Origin: Candidatus Tectimicrobiota bacterium
Lineage (GTDB): Bacteria > JACPSX01
DNA length: 22,529 nucleotides
Reading direction: 5' to 3'
Assembly: GCA_016193065.1 (NCBI GenBank)
Contig: JACPSX010000172.1
Coordinates: forward strand, 1-22,529
Below are positions 7,440 to 15,237 of this stretch, piece by piece (position 1 is the stretch's first letter; every line of letters begins with the position of its first letter). The translations under genes were made by a program, and so were the position numbers. Below the pieces are notes generated by a model, which ran no database searches, was not told the origin of the DNA, and saw only the letters and a list, made by a program, of their open reading frames with translations.

Positions 7440-7526
7440 CGGTTCCGAAATTTCCGGCGGGAGCTGCCCATCGACTGGTTTGTGGAATCCGTCAACCCCT
7501 GAGATTTTTTGCAGAGGTGAGCCCTG

Positions 7527-8723
7527 GTGAAATGGCGCGCCCTGGTCCTGTGCAGTCTCGCCTTTTCCGTCTGTCACGCCTACCGCGTGATCCTGTCCGT
7601 CCTCCTGCCTTCTCTCCAGGAGGAGTTCGGGATGAGCTACGCCTCTCTGTCGGTGTTGGCCTCCGCCTACGATTTCGGATTCTTTCTGACCCTCATCGCC
7701 GGAGGATATGCGGCGGGCCGCCTGGGCCGAAAGCGCGCCGTATGCAGCGGGCTTGCTTTGATCGGCCTGAGCAGTCTTGCTTCGGCGCTGGCGGCGCCCG
7801 GCCCTTTCTGGCTCATGGTTTATCGGGTGATCGGCGGCCTGGGGTTCAGTCTCTATTTCCCCGCGGGGTGGTCTCTTCTGGCGGGCGTCTTCCCTCAGCA
7901 GGAGCGGGGCAGAGCCTTCGGGATCCACACTTCCGGCTCGGCCGTCGGTCGGGTCTACGGCCCCCTGCTCGTGGGAGCCCTCATCGGCTGGGGGAGCTGG
8001 AGGCTACCCTTCGGGAGTTTCGGCTTTTTCAGCCTGGCGGCGGCCTTGCTGCTCCTCTGGGGACTGCGGGGATTCGAGGACTCCCGGGAGAGATCCGCTG
8101 TCCCATTCGGCAACGTGTTCAATTTGCTTTCCCGGAAGGCTTTCCTTGTGCCCTGTATTCTCAATGGCCTGGCGATGATCTACTTCATGGGCACGGTGAA
8201 TTTCTATCCTCTGTTTCTCTCCCGGCAAATGGCGTTGTCCGGATCAGCCGTTTCCTGGCTCGTCTCCCTCATCTCAGTGGTGAGCCTGTTCACCAACCCG
8301 CTGGTCGGGCACCTCTCCGACAAGGTGGGGCGCCGTCGTTTGATCCCGCCGGCTCTGTTCTTCGGCGGTCTCGTCGCCCTGTCCCTGCCATGGTACGGGA
8401 AGCAAGTTTCCCCGCTGGTTTATTCGGGTCTCATCGGGCTCTCGCTCTCCGCCAATTTTTCTCTGGTGATCACCTACTTGACCGAAGTGGACCCCCAATT
8501 TGGTCATCCGCTGGCCATCGGAGTGTATAACACGATTGCGATCGGCAGCGGGTTGATCATCAACGTGATCTTCGGGGTCGTGGCCGATTTCTTCGGTCTC
8601 AACGCCGTCTTCCTCGTGATGGCTCACCTGCTGCTGGCGGGAAGCGGGGCGGCCGCCCTTCTCTTGAAGGCCCCCGCGCTTCCTCAACCGGCGGCCGATT
8701 CTCTCGGAAACGCCGGAGGTTAA
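7527..8723 (+). CDS. Major facilitator superfamily (MFS) transporter
   Basis: The 398-residue protein is a hydrophobic 12-helix MFS carrier. The loop motif A between helices 2 and 3 is GGYAAGRLGRKRA (residues 59-71), and its repeat in the second half is GHLSDKVGRRRLI (about 260-272), the hallmark of the duplicated six-helix fold. It should move a small solute by proton symport or antiport across the inner membrane; the substrate is not readable. The start is GTG at 7527, supported by GAGGTG seven bases upstream; there is no ATG near the N-terminus in frame. The closest neighbours are an M23 peptidase upstream (117 nt) and non-coding repeat DNA downstream, so context gives no hint about the substrate. 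A second, only distantly similar MFS gene lies at 20890. Confidence 0.88.
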   Translation: MKWRALVLCSLAFSVCHAYRVILSVLLPSLQEEFGMSYASLSVLASAYDFGFFLTLIAGGYAAGRLGRKRAVCSGLALIGLSSLASALAAPGPFWLMVYRVIGGLGFSLYFPAGWSLLAGVFPQQERGRAFGIHTSGSAVGRVYGPLLVGALIGWGSWRLPFGSFGFFSLAAALLLLWGLRGFEDSRERSAVPFGNVFNLLSRKAFLVPCILNGLAMIYFMGTVNFYPLFLSRQMALSGSAVSWLVSLISVVSLFTNPLVGHLSDKVGRRRLIPPALFFGGLVALSLPWYGKQVSPLVYSGLIGLSLSANFSLVITYLTEVDPQFGHPLAIGVYNTIAIGSGLIINVIFGVVADFFGLNAVFLVMAHLLLAGSGAAALLLKAPALPQPAADSLGNAGG

Positions 8724-8768
8724 ATTCCCCCGGCGTCTTCTGCGGTTCCTTTCGTCGTAACGCAAGAG

Positions 8769-8774
8769 TATAAT
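8769..8774 (+). promoter_or_regulatory. Perfect TATAAT box
   Basis: TATAAT is present, but the bases 17 upstream (TTCCTT) are a poor -35 match. It would read into the repeat-bearing leader of the 9117-11228 unit about 340 nt downstream. Candidate only. Confidence 0.28.
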
Positions 8775-8879
8775 GGCGCCAAATCATCCTCAGATGAGAT
8801 GGTATGGGGACCTGTTAGTCTTTCTCCACCAGGAGAATTCCATTTCTCCCTCGCCCCTGGGAGACTGTGTCGCAATCCA

Positions 8880-8942
8880 CCGTTCGCCCTTCGACCGCGG
8901 GTACCCGCGAAGCGGGTACGGTTTCCAGGTGAGGACGAACGG
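8880..8942. repeat. REP-like element with nested perfect hairpin
   Basis: Outer arms CCGTTCGCC (8880-8888) and GGACGAACGG (8933-8942) are near-complementary. Inside is a perfect 8-bp hairpin, GTACCCGC / GCGGGTAC (8901-8908 and 8912-8919), with a GAA loop. The left half also forms an overlapping palindrome CGCGGGTACCCGCG (about 8896-8909), giving two alternative folds. Confidence 0.55.
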
Positions 8943-8972
8943 GTGAGTGGTTGGATTTCCGTGTGTCGTCGT

Positions 8973-9005
8973 CCGTTCGTGGTGAGCCTGTCGAACCATG
9001 AACGG
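8973..9005. repeat. REP-like palindrome, GTGAGCCTGTCGAACC core
   Basis: CCGTTCGTGGT (8973-8983) pairs with ACCATGAACGG (8995-9005) with one mismatch. Its central 27 bases (8976-9002) match the reverse complement of 13132-13158 at 25 of 27 positions, so the two are inverted copies of one element about 4.1 kb apart. Confidence 0.7.
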
Positions 9006-9116
9006 ACTTATGACACAGTCTCTGGGGGGAGAGGGCAAGGGTGAGAGGGGGGTCCTATGAGCCGCGGAAAGGGGCGCTAGGGACCGTGGCACTCCTCCGT
9101 GGTGGGAGAGGAATCG

Positions 9117-9278
9117 ATGCATGATTACGGTGAGTGCCACACCTGCGGTGAGTGGATGAAGGAGAGACGCATCAAGCAGGACTTCTGGATCAAAGGCAAA
9201 CTCATTGTCATTGAGGGCTCGAAATGCGGAGAAGAAAGCTGGTCACTCAGCGACCGATGGTTCAGCGGAACGATCTGA
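9117..9278 (+). CDS. Small zinc-finger-like protein (YgiT-type zinc ribbon candidate)
   Basis: A 53-codon frame starts at ATG 9117 with a strong GGGAGAGG ribosome site seven bases ahead and stops at TGA 9276-9278. The product has CHTCG (Cys7, Cys10), then DFWIKGKLIVIEG (22-34) and a KCGEE segment. The CxxC followed by an aromatic-KGK-hydrophobic strand-EG and a later Cys resembles YgiT-type zinc-finger domains, found in MqsA antitoxins and many small standalone proteins. Here only one cysteine of the second pair is present, so metal binding may be incomplete or the end may be altered. It overlaps the start of the next gene by 55 nt in another frame, implying translational coupling or a frameshift in an originally longer protein. 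It is too short to assign by eye with certainty. Confidence 0.5.
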   Translation: MHDYGECHTCGEWMKERRIKQDFWIKGKLIVIEGSKCGEESWSLSDRWFSGTI

Positions 9279-10822
9279 TCGGCCTCGGCAAGGAGAAGCT
9301 TGCCGAGCTTCTGGCCGAGCAGATATCGAGCCTGCCGTATCACCGGCAGAAGCAGTGGGTCCGGAGCCATCTGCCTGACAGGGCCAAAGACACGTCCGCT
9401 TCGGAGTCCCGGCGGGCCTCCCTGTTCGATGAAATCGAGGAGTTCTGCGCCCAATCCCGTTCCGGATCGTTCGTCTCCTGGGAGGACGATTATGGATGGG
9501 ACGACAGATATGGCGAGAGCGGCGATCATGAGAAATTCGAAGAGTGGATCGAGCTCTTTACCGATCTCATGAAAGGGGCGTTGGAACTCACCCGGTCGGG
9601 CCGGCACACGGAGGCGGCCGAAGCCTATCGGAAGCTCCTTGGGCTTCTCAAGGAGGCCGGGCAGACCACGGACATTCTTGGCAACCACGGCGCCCCCCAG
9701 GATTCGATCGATCTGGACTTCAGCAAGGTCATTGAAGCCTACGCCCGAAGCCTTCTGGCATCGCCCTCCGGCCAAAGCGTGGACGAGGTCATCACGGAGG
9801 TCCTCCCGGTGGCAAAGAAGTACCGGTACGTCGAGGGCTTCACGGGACTGGCCGGGGCGCTGGACGTGCAAGGAAGAGAGCGGCTCAAGGAGCGGTTGTC
9901 AAGGGCAGTGGAGGAGGGGCTGAAGGCAGACCGGCCGTACTGTCCCGATGAGGTGGAGGGCCTGATCGCTCTGGCCAGGGTCGGGAAGAATCAGACCGAG
10001 GTCCTCGCTCTCAAGGAACGGTTTGCATCCCGGAACGCCGTCTATCTGCGAGAGGTTCTCTCCCATTATGAACGAAAGAAGGACTGGAACGGCGTGGCCC
10101 GGCTGGCTCAGATGGGGGTCAAGCACTTCGGCCACCATGGGGAGTTTGCCAAGGCCCTCATCAAGGCCCGCGAGGCTCTCGGGGATCCGTCGGCCGCCCA
10201 GGAGGCCCAGATTGCGCACTTCCTGCAAGAACCCGGCGCCGCCGAGTTCGCGGCGCTGAGGCGGCGGTCGGAGGCTCTTTCCAACTGGGACGCGGTGTTC
10301 GAGAAACTCCTGCGGGCCTCAGCGTCGTGGCTGAAAACCCAACTCCTCCTGGCCGAGGGCAAAGAGCGTGAGGTTTTGGAAGGAGCCGTAGGACGGCAGA
10401 GTCGGATGGATCTTGACGGGATCAAACTTGTGGCTAAATATGCCGTCGCCAGACTGTCGGAGGGAGTGGACCTCGCCGGGTTCAAAAAGCTCGAGGAGCT
10501 TCAGAAGAGGCTCACGCGGGACAAAGATGAATCGTACGACTGGCTCCGTCTGATCTTCCAGAAACCCGGAACCTTGACTCGGGGCGAGTATGCGAGCTTG
10601 GCCGGTGGCATGTACCGCCGGCTCGTTGATGTCCACCTCAACTCCGGTAAGTCCTCACGGGCTGCACCGGCCGCTCATTACTGCGCCATTGTGGCCGAGC
10701 TCTCCCGGTTACTGGACGAGCCGGGATTGTGGGCGGATCTTCTGGGGCACCTCAAGCAACTCCACGGGAAGAAACGGCTCATCTGGGAAAAACTCAAGGC
10801 TGAGGGGTGTCCACTTGCGTGA
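9224..10822 (+). CDS. Large alpha-helical protein of unknown function (possible relative of the helical region of SWIM-associated proteins)
   Basis: The 532-residue product has no signal peptide or membrane segment. It is rich in Leu, Ala, Glu, Lys and Arg and looks all-helical with TPR-like repeats: HTEAAEAYRKLLGLLKEAG (about residues 127-145), KKDWNGVARLAQMGVKHFG (about 286-304), and VHLNSGKSSRAAPAAHYCAIV near the C-terminus. An acidic, Asp/Trp/Tyr-rich insert (SWEDDYGWDDRYGESGDHEK) lies near 86-105. The opening LGKEKLAELLAEQISSLPYHR recalls the region after SWIM zinc fingers in DUF6880-like proteins, but no SWIM motif is present. GAGGG six bases before ATG 9224 supports this start; an alternative is Met12 at 9257. 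It overlaps the zinc-finger-like gene and precedes the CcbP-like gene, suggesting one functional unit. A cytoplasmic protein-protein scaffold is a guess; function is unknown. Confidence 0.75.
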   Translation: MRRRKLVTQRPMVQRNDLIGLGKEKLAELLAEQISSLPYHRQKQWVRSHLPDRAKDTSASESRRASLFDEIEEFCAQSRSGSFVSWEDDYGWDDRYGESGDHEKFEEWIELFTDLMKGALELTRSGRHTEAAEAYRKLLGLLKEAGQTTDILGNHGAPQDSIDLDFSKVIEAYARSLLASPSGQSVDEVITEVLPVAKKYRYVEGFTGLAGALDVQGRERLKERLSRAVEEGLKADRPYCPDEVEGLIALARVGKNQTEVLALKERFASRNAVYLREVLSHYERKKDWNGVARLAQMGVKHFGHHGEFAKALIKAREALGDPSAAQEAQIAHFLQEPGAAEFAALRRRSEALSNWDAVFEKLLRASASWLKTQLLLAEGKEREVLEGAVGRQSRMDLDGIKLVAKYAVARLSEGVDLAGFKKLEELQKRLTRDKDESYDWLRLIFQKPGTLTRGEYASLAGGMYRRLVDVHLNSGKSSRAAPAAHYCAIVAELSRLLDEPGLWADLLGHLKQLHGKKRLIWEKLKAEGCPLA

Positions 10823-10889
10823 CCGGTTTCGGCGGTCATCATTCGCTGACGTTCCTGGTGACACCTACCGGCTCGGGCAGGAGTAAAAC

Positions 10890-11228
10890 ATGGCCAGACC
10901 CAGGAAAACCAAGAGGGCCAGTCGCCGCCTCCGGGAACTGATCGAAGAAGCCATTGTAGACTGCTATACGGAGGACGAGGAGCACGGGGGGTTTTTGGTG
11001 ATGTTTCAGGAGCACATTGCCTGCCCGTTCAAGGCGCTCGTGGTCGGGGAGGAAGTGGAGGTCCGGGACCTCGACTGGGATGGGTCCCCACAGGGGATCG
11101 TGGCCATCTGCCGGCGGAAGGGGCGTACCTACCGGGTCAACGCGACCGCCCTCGATTGGTCCGCCCGCCCACCGGTCGGCGCAGAATGGTTCGATGCCTA
11201 CCGGGCCTGGCTGAAGGGCAATTGGTAG
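10890..11228 (+). CDS. CcbP-like small acidic protein (putative calcium-binding family)
   Basis: The 112-residue protein contains RELIEEAIVDCYTEDEE (residues 15-31), GGFLVMFQEHIACPFKA (33-49), VGEEVEVRDLDW (52-63) and GRTYRVNATALDW (78-90). This order, an acidic helix, a FxxxxxHIxxPFxA core, a GxEVEV strand and a final LDW strand, is what I recall for the CcbP family, first described as a cyanobacterial calcium-binding protein. Assignment is by remembered pattern, not search. The start has CAGGAG about seven bases ahead. It follows the helical-protein gene after 67 nt on the same strand and probably belongs to the same transcript. If the family call is right it may sense or buffer a divalent metal for its larger partner; that link is inference. 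Confidence 0.6.
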   Translation: MARPRKTKRASRRLRELIEEAIVDCYTEDEEHGGFLVMFQEHIACPFKALVVGEEVEVRDLDWDGSPQGIVAICRRKGRTYRVNATALDWSARPPVGAEWFDAYRAWLKGNW

Positions 11229-11320
11229 TGGAGGCATTCGAGATGAGTCGGCTGCGTTCGAAACTCCAGCTTCGACCGGCTCTTGCTTCAGGCGCAGTTC
11301 TTTTCTGCTTTGCGGAACGG

Positions 11321-11326
11321 TATAAT
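11321..11326 (+). promoter_or_regulatory. TATAAT promoter candidate for the binding-protein/aldolase operon
   Basis: A perfect TATAAT lies about 77 bases before the SBP start; the -35 region 17 bases upstream (TTCTTT) is weak. A start site near 11333 would give a leader of about 70 nt with AAAGGAG nine bases before ATG 11403. Confidence 0.42.
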
Positions 11327-11402
11327 AGTTGGGAGTTCCGATTGCCCAGAGATAGCTTTCGCCTGCGAGTGTGATTGACCTCTGACCAAAGGAGTCTTCA
11401 CC

Positions 11403-12425
11403 ATGTTCACCTTTTGCCGAACTCTGTCCCACCGGGCGCTGCTGCAGCTTGCGGTGCTCGGTTTCTGCTCTCTGTCCCTTGTTTCCGGCGCTTCGGCGGC
11501 GGACAAGCTGACGGTGGCATGGACTGCCGTGGCCGGCTCCCAGGCCCCCCTGTGGGTTACGAAGGACGCCGGTCTTTTCGAGAAGAACGGGATCGACGCT
11601 TTCCTGATTTACATCGATGGGGGATCCAAGGCCGCCCAGGCCATGCTGGCCGGGGATGTTCCGTTAGCCGAAGTCGGCGGGAACGCTACCGTGGTTGCCC
11701 GTCTCAAGGGGGCTGACATCCTGTTGATCATGGGCCTCACGAACAAACTCGCTTACTCCCTGATCGTCAGCCCCCAGATTAAACGCCCGGAGGATCTGCG
11801 GGGGAAAAAGCTCACTGTGAGCCGCTTCGGCTCCAATTCGGATTACGCGACCAGGAAGATTCTTCTGAAGTGGGGGTTGCAGCCGGATAAGGACGTGGCC
11901 ATCATCCAGATCCCCGGCGGACAGCCGACCCGGCTGGGAGCACTTCAGGCAGGGCAGGTCGCGGGGCTTGTGGCCCAGCCTCCCGTTACGGCCATCGCCC
12001 GGAAAACGGGCTATCCGATTCTGGCGGGTCCGGAAGACTTCGGGACGGATTATCCCACCACCCCCGTGGCCGCCCTGGGTTCCTTCACGAAGGAGAAGCC
12101 CGACGTGGTCCGGCGCTTTGTGAAGGCCATGGTGGAAGGGATCCACACGTACAAGACGAAAAAGGAGTTCAGCATCCAGGTCATCAGCAAATACATGCGG
12201 GTCAAAGACCAGGAAGCCCTGGAGGACAGCTACGCGTTTTTCGCTCCTCTGGTTCCCGAGAAGCCTTACCCAACGGTGAAAGGCGTGGCGGAAGCTCTGG
12301 AGGAACTGGGTGCCAAGGACCCCAAGGCGCGCAGCGCCAGGCCCGAGGACTTCGTCGATATGCGTTTCGTCAAGGAGCTCGATGAAAGCGGCTTCGTTGA
12401 CCAGCTCTACCGAGGGAGGAGGTGA
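11403..12425 (+). CDS. ABC transporter periplasmic substrate-binding protein, NitT/TauT (NMT1/SsuA-like) family
   Basis: The 340-residue product has a signal peptide ending in GASAA (about residue 34). The mature protein starts DKLTVAWTAVAGSQAPLWVTK, then DAGLFEKNGIDAFLIYIDGG, the classic layout of NMT1/SsuA-like binding proteins. Other marks are the hinge KRPEDLRGKKLTVSRFGSNSD, the ligand-face QPPVTAIARKTGYPILAG, and the conserved late helix KEKPDVVRRFVKAMVEGIHTY. It should bind a small organic anion in the periplasm. AAAGGAG upstream of ATG 11403 supports the start. The class II aldolase gene begins one base after its stop, with its ribosome site inside the end of this gene, so the two are co-expressed. 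No permease or ATPase is nearby. It is clearly a relative of the 15429 protein (shared KGADI/QGADV, LRGKK/LKGKK and ATAKRF/DVVRRF positions) but not a recent copy. Confidence 0.88.
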   Translation: MFTFCRTLSHRALLQLAVLGFCSLSLVSGASAADKLTVAWTAVAGSQAPLWVTKDAGLFEKNGIDAFLIYIDGGSKAAQAMLAGDVPLAEVGGNATVVARLKGADILLIMGLTNKLAYSLIVSPQIKRPEDLRGKKLTVSRFGSNSDYATRKILLKWGLQPDKDVAIIQIPGGQPTRLGALQAGQVAGLVAQPPVTAIARKTGYPILAGPEDFGTDYPTTPVAALGSFTKEKPDVVRRFVKAMVEGIHTYKTKKEFSIQVISKYMRVKDQEALEDSYAFFAPLVPEKPYPTVKGVAEALEELGAKDPKARSARPEDFVDMRFVKELDESGFVDQLYRGRR

Positions 12426-12426
12426 G

Positions 12427-13110
12427 ATGACGACGAGCGACTGGAAAGAGCTGCGCGGCAAGCTTGCCTCCGCCTCCCGGATTCTGTACCGGGAGGGCGT
12501 GGTGGAGGGGTTCGGGCACATCAGCGCCCGCGTTCCCGGCACGGACACGTTTCTCATCCCCCGGCGGATGAGTCCCGCCCTGGTGACCGAGGCCGACCTG
12601 TTGCTGATGAACGTCCGGGGAGAAATTCTGGAAGGAGACGGTCTTCCCAATTCGGAGTCTCACATCCACTCCTCGGTGTACAAAAGGCGTCCCGACGTGG
12701 GGAGCGTGGCTCACACCCACGCTCCCATGGCGACGGTCCTGAGCAACTTCGGCAAGCCGCTGCGGTTTCTGAACAACCACGCCTGCGTTTTCGCCGAAGG
12801 GGTTCCCCTCTTCCACGGGGTCGGTCATATCGATACGGTGCAGATCGGAGACGAGATGGCCGCGGTCATGGGAAATTGCGGCGGCTTGTTTCTGAGGGCT
12901 CACGGCACCGTGACGGCGGGCAAAACCGTCGAGGAGGCGACGATTCTGGCCCTGTACCTGGAGGAAGCCAGCCGCCTGCAATACCAGTGCCTGCTGATCG
13001 GCGAGGATTTCACCTCCATCAGCCCCGAGGAGGCCAGAGCCATCAAGCCGAAGGTCCTGAACCCGACCACGATGGCCCGGGGGTGGGACTACTATCTGTC
13101 CAGGCTCTAG
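12427..13110 (+). CDS. Class II aldolase/adducin family protein (decarboxylase or aldolase)
   Basis: The 227-residue protein shows GHISARVP (30-37), PRRMSPALVTEADLL (45-59), a catalytic-acid segment NSESHIHSSVY with Glu77, the zinc-binding AHTHAP with His96 and His98, and a third ligand His159 in LRAHGTV. These are the metal site and active-site acid of class II aldolases such as fuculose-phosphate aldolase. The SPALVTEADL segment and the C-terminal MARGWDYYL ending resemble the subgroup annotated as HCOMODA/2-hydroxy-3-carboxymuconic semialdehyde decarboxylases used in aromatic acid breakdown, so decarboxylation may be likelier than sugar-phosphate cleavage. The frame is open upstream to 12310 inside the SBP gene, but ATG 12427 has GGGAGGAGG just ahead and matches the family start. 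Tight coupling to the binding-protein gene suggests it acts on the imported compound. Confidence 0.85.
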   Translation: MTTSDWKELRGKLASASRILYREGVVEGFGHISARVPGTDTFLIPRRMSPALVTEADLLLMNVRGEILEGDGLPNSESHIHSSVYKRRPDVGSVAHTHAPMATVLSNFGKPLRFLNNHACVFAEGVPLFHGVGHIDTVQIGDEMAAVMGNCGGLFLRAHGTVTAGKTVEEATILALYLEEASRLQYQCLLIGEDFTSISPEEARAIKPKVLNPTTMARGWDYYLSRL

Positions 13111-13131
13111 GAACATGCTGAAAGAGCCTTT

Positions 13132-13158
13132 TTCGTGGTTCGACAAGCTCACCACGAA
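13132..13158. repeat. REP-like palindrome (inverted copy of 8976-9002)
   Basis: TTCGTGGT (13132-13139) and ACCACGAA (13151-13158) form a perfect 8-bp stem with an 11-nt loop. Flanking CTTTTT and AAAAAG extend the symmetry with a small bulge. The element lies 21 bases past the aldolase stop and might also act as a terminator or mRNA stabiliser. Confidence 0.7.
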
Positions 13159-13189
13159 CGGAAAAAGATCAATAATTTCAAGCTCCTTT

Positions 13190-13223
13190 CCGTTCGCCCT
13201 GAGCATAGTCGAAGGGCGAACGG
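13190..13223. repeat. REP-like palindrome, second type
   Basis: CCGTTCGCCCT (13190-13200) and AGGGCGAACGG (13213-13223) are an exact 11-bp inverted repeat with the loop GAGCATAGTCGA. The arm CCGTTCGCCCT also occurs at 8880-8890. With the preceding palindrome 31 nt away this forms a paired REP arrangement, as in BIME-like elements. Confidence 0.7.
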
Positions 13224-13289
13224 AGGGTTTTTCAGTACCCTCCCCGGAAAAGAGATGAGCGATCAGCCTTCAGCCAGACCCCCGCCCAA

Positions 13290-13320
13290 CCCTCCCCGAG
13301 GGGGAGGGGGGGGGTGGGGG
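13290..13320 (+). repeat. C-run/G-run hairpin with G-rich tail upstream of ftsH
   Basis: CCCTCCCC (13290-13297) and GGGGAGGG (13301-13308) form a perfect 8-bp stem with a GAG loop, followed by further G runs to 13320. It may stop transcription weakly or form a G-quadruplex, and is also the type of low-complexity block often associated with dispersed repeats. The ftsH start is 66 bases further on. Confidence 0.4.
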
Positions 13321-13386
13321 TGACTTTCTGGTGAGTGCTGACGTAGGAAGGTTGCCGGTTATTCCGGGCATGGGAGTTTTAAGTTC

Positions 13387-15237
13387 ATGGAAAAGAAACA
13401 GCAGAGTTTTTCCCTCTGGTATTTTCTCATCGCCTTCTTTTTTGTCCTCTTGCTCCAGAACTATCTTTTTACCCCCCGCGTGGCCAATCTAACCTACAGC
13501 GAGTTTAAGGAATTGGTTCGCCGGGGCCTGGTGAAAGAGGTGGTCATCGAACAGGAGGTGATCCGGGGCGAGCTCAAGATGGAAAACCTGGAAGGAGTCC
13601 TCCCTCCGAAAAAGGTCGAGGAGTTCGGAAAGATGGGGGAAGGGGACCGGAGGTTCTTCTCAGTGCGGGTTGAGGACCCGGGCCTGATCGGCGACCTGGA
13701 GGAGGCGGAGGTAAAGTTTACGGGGGTCAGGATAAACACCTGGTTTCGCACGATCCTTTCCTGGGTGCTTCCGGCTCTTATCTTCGTGGGGATCTGGGTC
13801 CTGCTCATGCGCCGGTTCTCTGCCGGCAGCGGGCTGATGGCCATCGGCAAGAGCAAGGCCAAGGTCTATGTGGAGAAAGAAACCGGAGTCACCTTTGCGG
13901 ATGTGGCGGGGGTGGACGAGGCCAAGGAGGAGGTCCAGGAGATTGTCGAGTTATTGAAGAACCCGCAGCGCTACGGCCGGCTGGGGGGGAAAAATCCCAA
14001 AGGGGTTCTCCTGGTGGGGGTGCCGGGAACGGGAAAAACTCTGCTGGCCCGAGCCATCGCCGGAGAGGCCGGTGTCCCTTTCTTCAGCATGAGCGGATCG
14101 AGCTTCGTGGAGATGTTCGTGGGGGTGGGCGCGGCGCGGGTGCGGGATCTGTTTGCCCAGGCCCAGGCCTCGGCCCCCTGCATCATCTTCATTGACGAGC
14201 TGGACGCCCTCGGCAAGGCCCGCTCGGCGGGACCCACTCTCGGGGGACACGACGAAAGGGAACAGACCCTGAACCAGCTCCTGACCGAGATGGACGGCTT
14301 TGACCCCCGCAAAGGGGTCATTATCCTGGCGGCGACGAACCGCCCGGAAATCCTGGATCCGGCCCTGCTCCGGGCCGGCCGGTTTGATCGACACGTCCTG
14401 GTGGACCGCCCTGATATCAACGGCCGGGAGGCTATTTTAAAGGTGCATGCAAAAGGAGCGAAGCTGGCGTCGGAGGTCAACCTGCGCGAGATTGCCGCCA
14501 AGACCGTAGGGTTTGTGGGGGCCGACCTGGCCAACCTGGTGAACGAGGCGGCCCTGCTGGCGGCCCGCAGGGACAAGGAAGCCATCGACATGAAGGACTT
14601 CAGTGAGGCGATCGACCGGATCGTTGCCGGCCTGGAGAAGAAGAATCGCCTGCTGAACCCCCGCGAACGGGAGGTGGTGGCCTACCATGAAGCGGGCCAC
14701 GCCCTCATCGCGACCGCGCTGCCGGGGGCCGATCCGGTCAGCAAGATCTCGATCATCCCGCGGGGGATTGCGGCCCTGGGTTATACGCAGCAGCTCCCCA
14801 CGGAAGACCGCTACCTGATGCTGCAGTCCGAGCTGGAGACCCGGATCTCCGTTTTGCTCGGCGGGCGGGTGGCCGAGGAGATTATTTTCGAGGACGTCTC
14901 GACCGGTGCCCAGAACGATCTGCAGCGGGTCAGCGACATTGCCCGCCGGATGGTCACCGATTACGGCATGAGCAAGGAACTGGGGCTCATCTCGTATGAC
15001 AACCGGAGTCAGCACTCGTTCCTGCCCATGGTCTCTCCTGGGGTTCGGGAGTACAGCGAGGATACGGCCCAGCGGATCGATCAAGCCGTGGCGAGAATCG
15101 TCGCCGAAGCTCACGACCGGGTCAAACAACTCTTGCAGGAGCGTCGGGGCAAGCTGGAAACGCTGGCCAAGACTCTGCTGGACCGCGAAGTCCTGGAGGG
15201 CAAGGATCTGGAAGAGATCCTCCGTATGAGTGCTTAA
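13387..15237 (+). CDS. ftsH: ATP-dependent zinc metalloprotease FtsH
   Basis: The 616-residue protein has the full FtsH architecture: membrane segment 1 (about residues 10-28), a periplasmic domain (about 30-118), membrane segment 2 (about 120-141), and an AAA+ module with Walker A GVPGTGKT (211-218), pore loop FVEMFVGVG (240-248), Walker [11 protein letters not shown] (266-275) and second region of homology [20 protein letters not shown] (316-335). The protease domain has HEAGH (434-438) and the third zinc ligand Asp511 in [10 protein letters not shown]. It degrades misfolded membrane proteins and short-lived regulators at the inner membrane. ATG 13387 has GGGAG ten bases ahead and begins directly before the first membrane helix. 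Its [21 protein letters not shown] linker suggests it may be an extra paralogue rather than the housekeeping copy. Codons 519-534 (14941-14989) are duplicated exactly at 19586-19634. Confidence 0.97.
   Translation: MEKKQQSFSLWYFLIAFFFVLLLQNYLFTPRVANLTYSEFKELVRRGLVKEVVIEQEVIRGELKMENLEGVLPPKKVEEFGKMGEGDRRFFSVRVEDPGLIGDLEEAEVKFTGVRINTWFRTILSWVLPALIFVGIWVLLMRRFSAGSGLMAIGKSKAKVYVEKETGVTFADVAGVDEAKEEVQEIVELLKNPQRYGRLGGKNPKGVLLVGVPGTGKTLLARAIAGEAGVPFFSMSGSSFVEMFVGVGAARVRDLFAQAQASAPCIIFIDELDALGKARSAGPTLGGHDEREQTLNQLLTEMDGFDPRKGVIILAATNRPEILDPALLRAGRFDRHVLVDRPDINGREAILKVHAKGAKLASEVNLREIAAKTVGFVGADLANLVNEAALLAARRDKEAIDMKDFSEAIDRIVAGLEKKNRLLNPREREVVAYHEAGHALIATALPGADPVSKISIIPRGIAALGYTQQLPTEDRYLMLQSELETRISVLLGGRVAEEIIFEDVSTGAQNDLQRVSDIARRMVTDYGMSKELGLISYDNRSQHSFLPMVSPGVREYSEDTAQRIDQAVARIVAEAHDRVKQLLQERRGKLETLAKTLLDREVLEGKDLEEILRMSA

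Larger units (their letters stand above)
8724..9116. other. Non-coding stretch with REP-like palindromes
   Basis: About 390 bases between the MFS gene and the zinc-finger-like small gene. It holds a TATAAT box at 8769-8774, a nested palindrome at 8880-8942, a second palindrome at 8973-9005, and a G-rich tract with GGGGGGAGAGGGCAAGGGTG near 9025-9045. Open frames here are by-products of the repeats: the palindromes translate as the PFVVSLSNHE and MVRQAHHE strings that often appear in spurious ORFs of many environmental genomes. Confidence 0.6.

Noticed and set aside
7382-8530. 382-codon plus-strand frame overlapping the first MFS gene
   Set aside because: Pro/Arg-rich out-of-frame translation; the MFS frame has helices and both motif A copies.
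8880-9005. Start of a CRISPR array from repeated CCGTTCG units
   Set aside because: Spacing is irregular, the units are palindromes of two types and recur 4 kb away; no spacers or cas genes.
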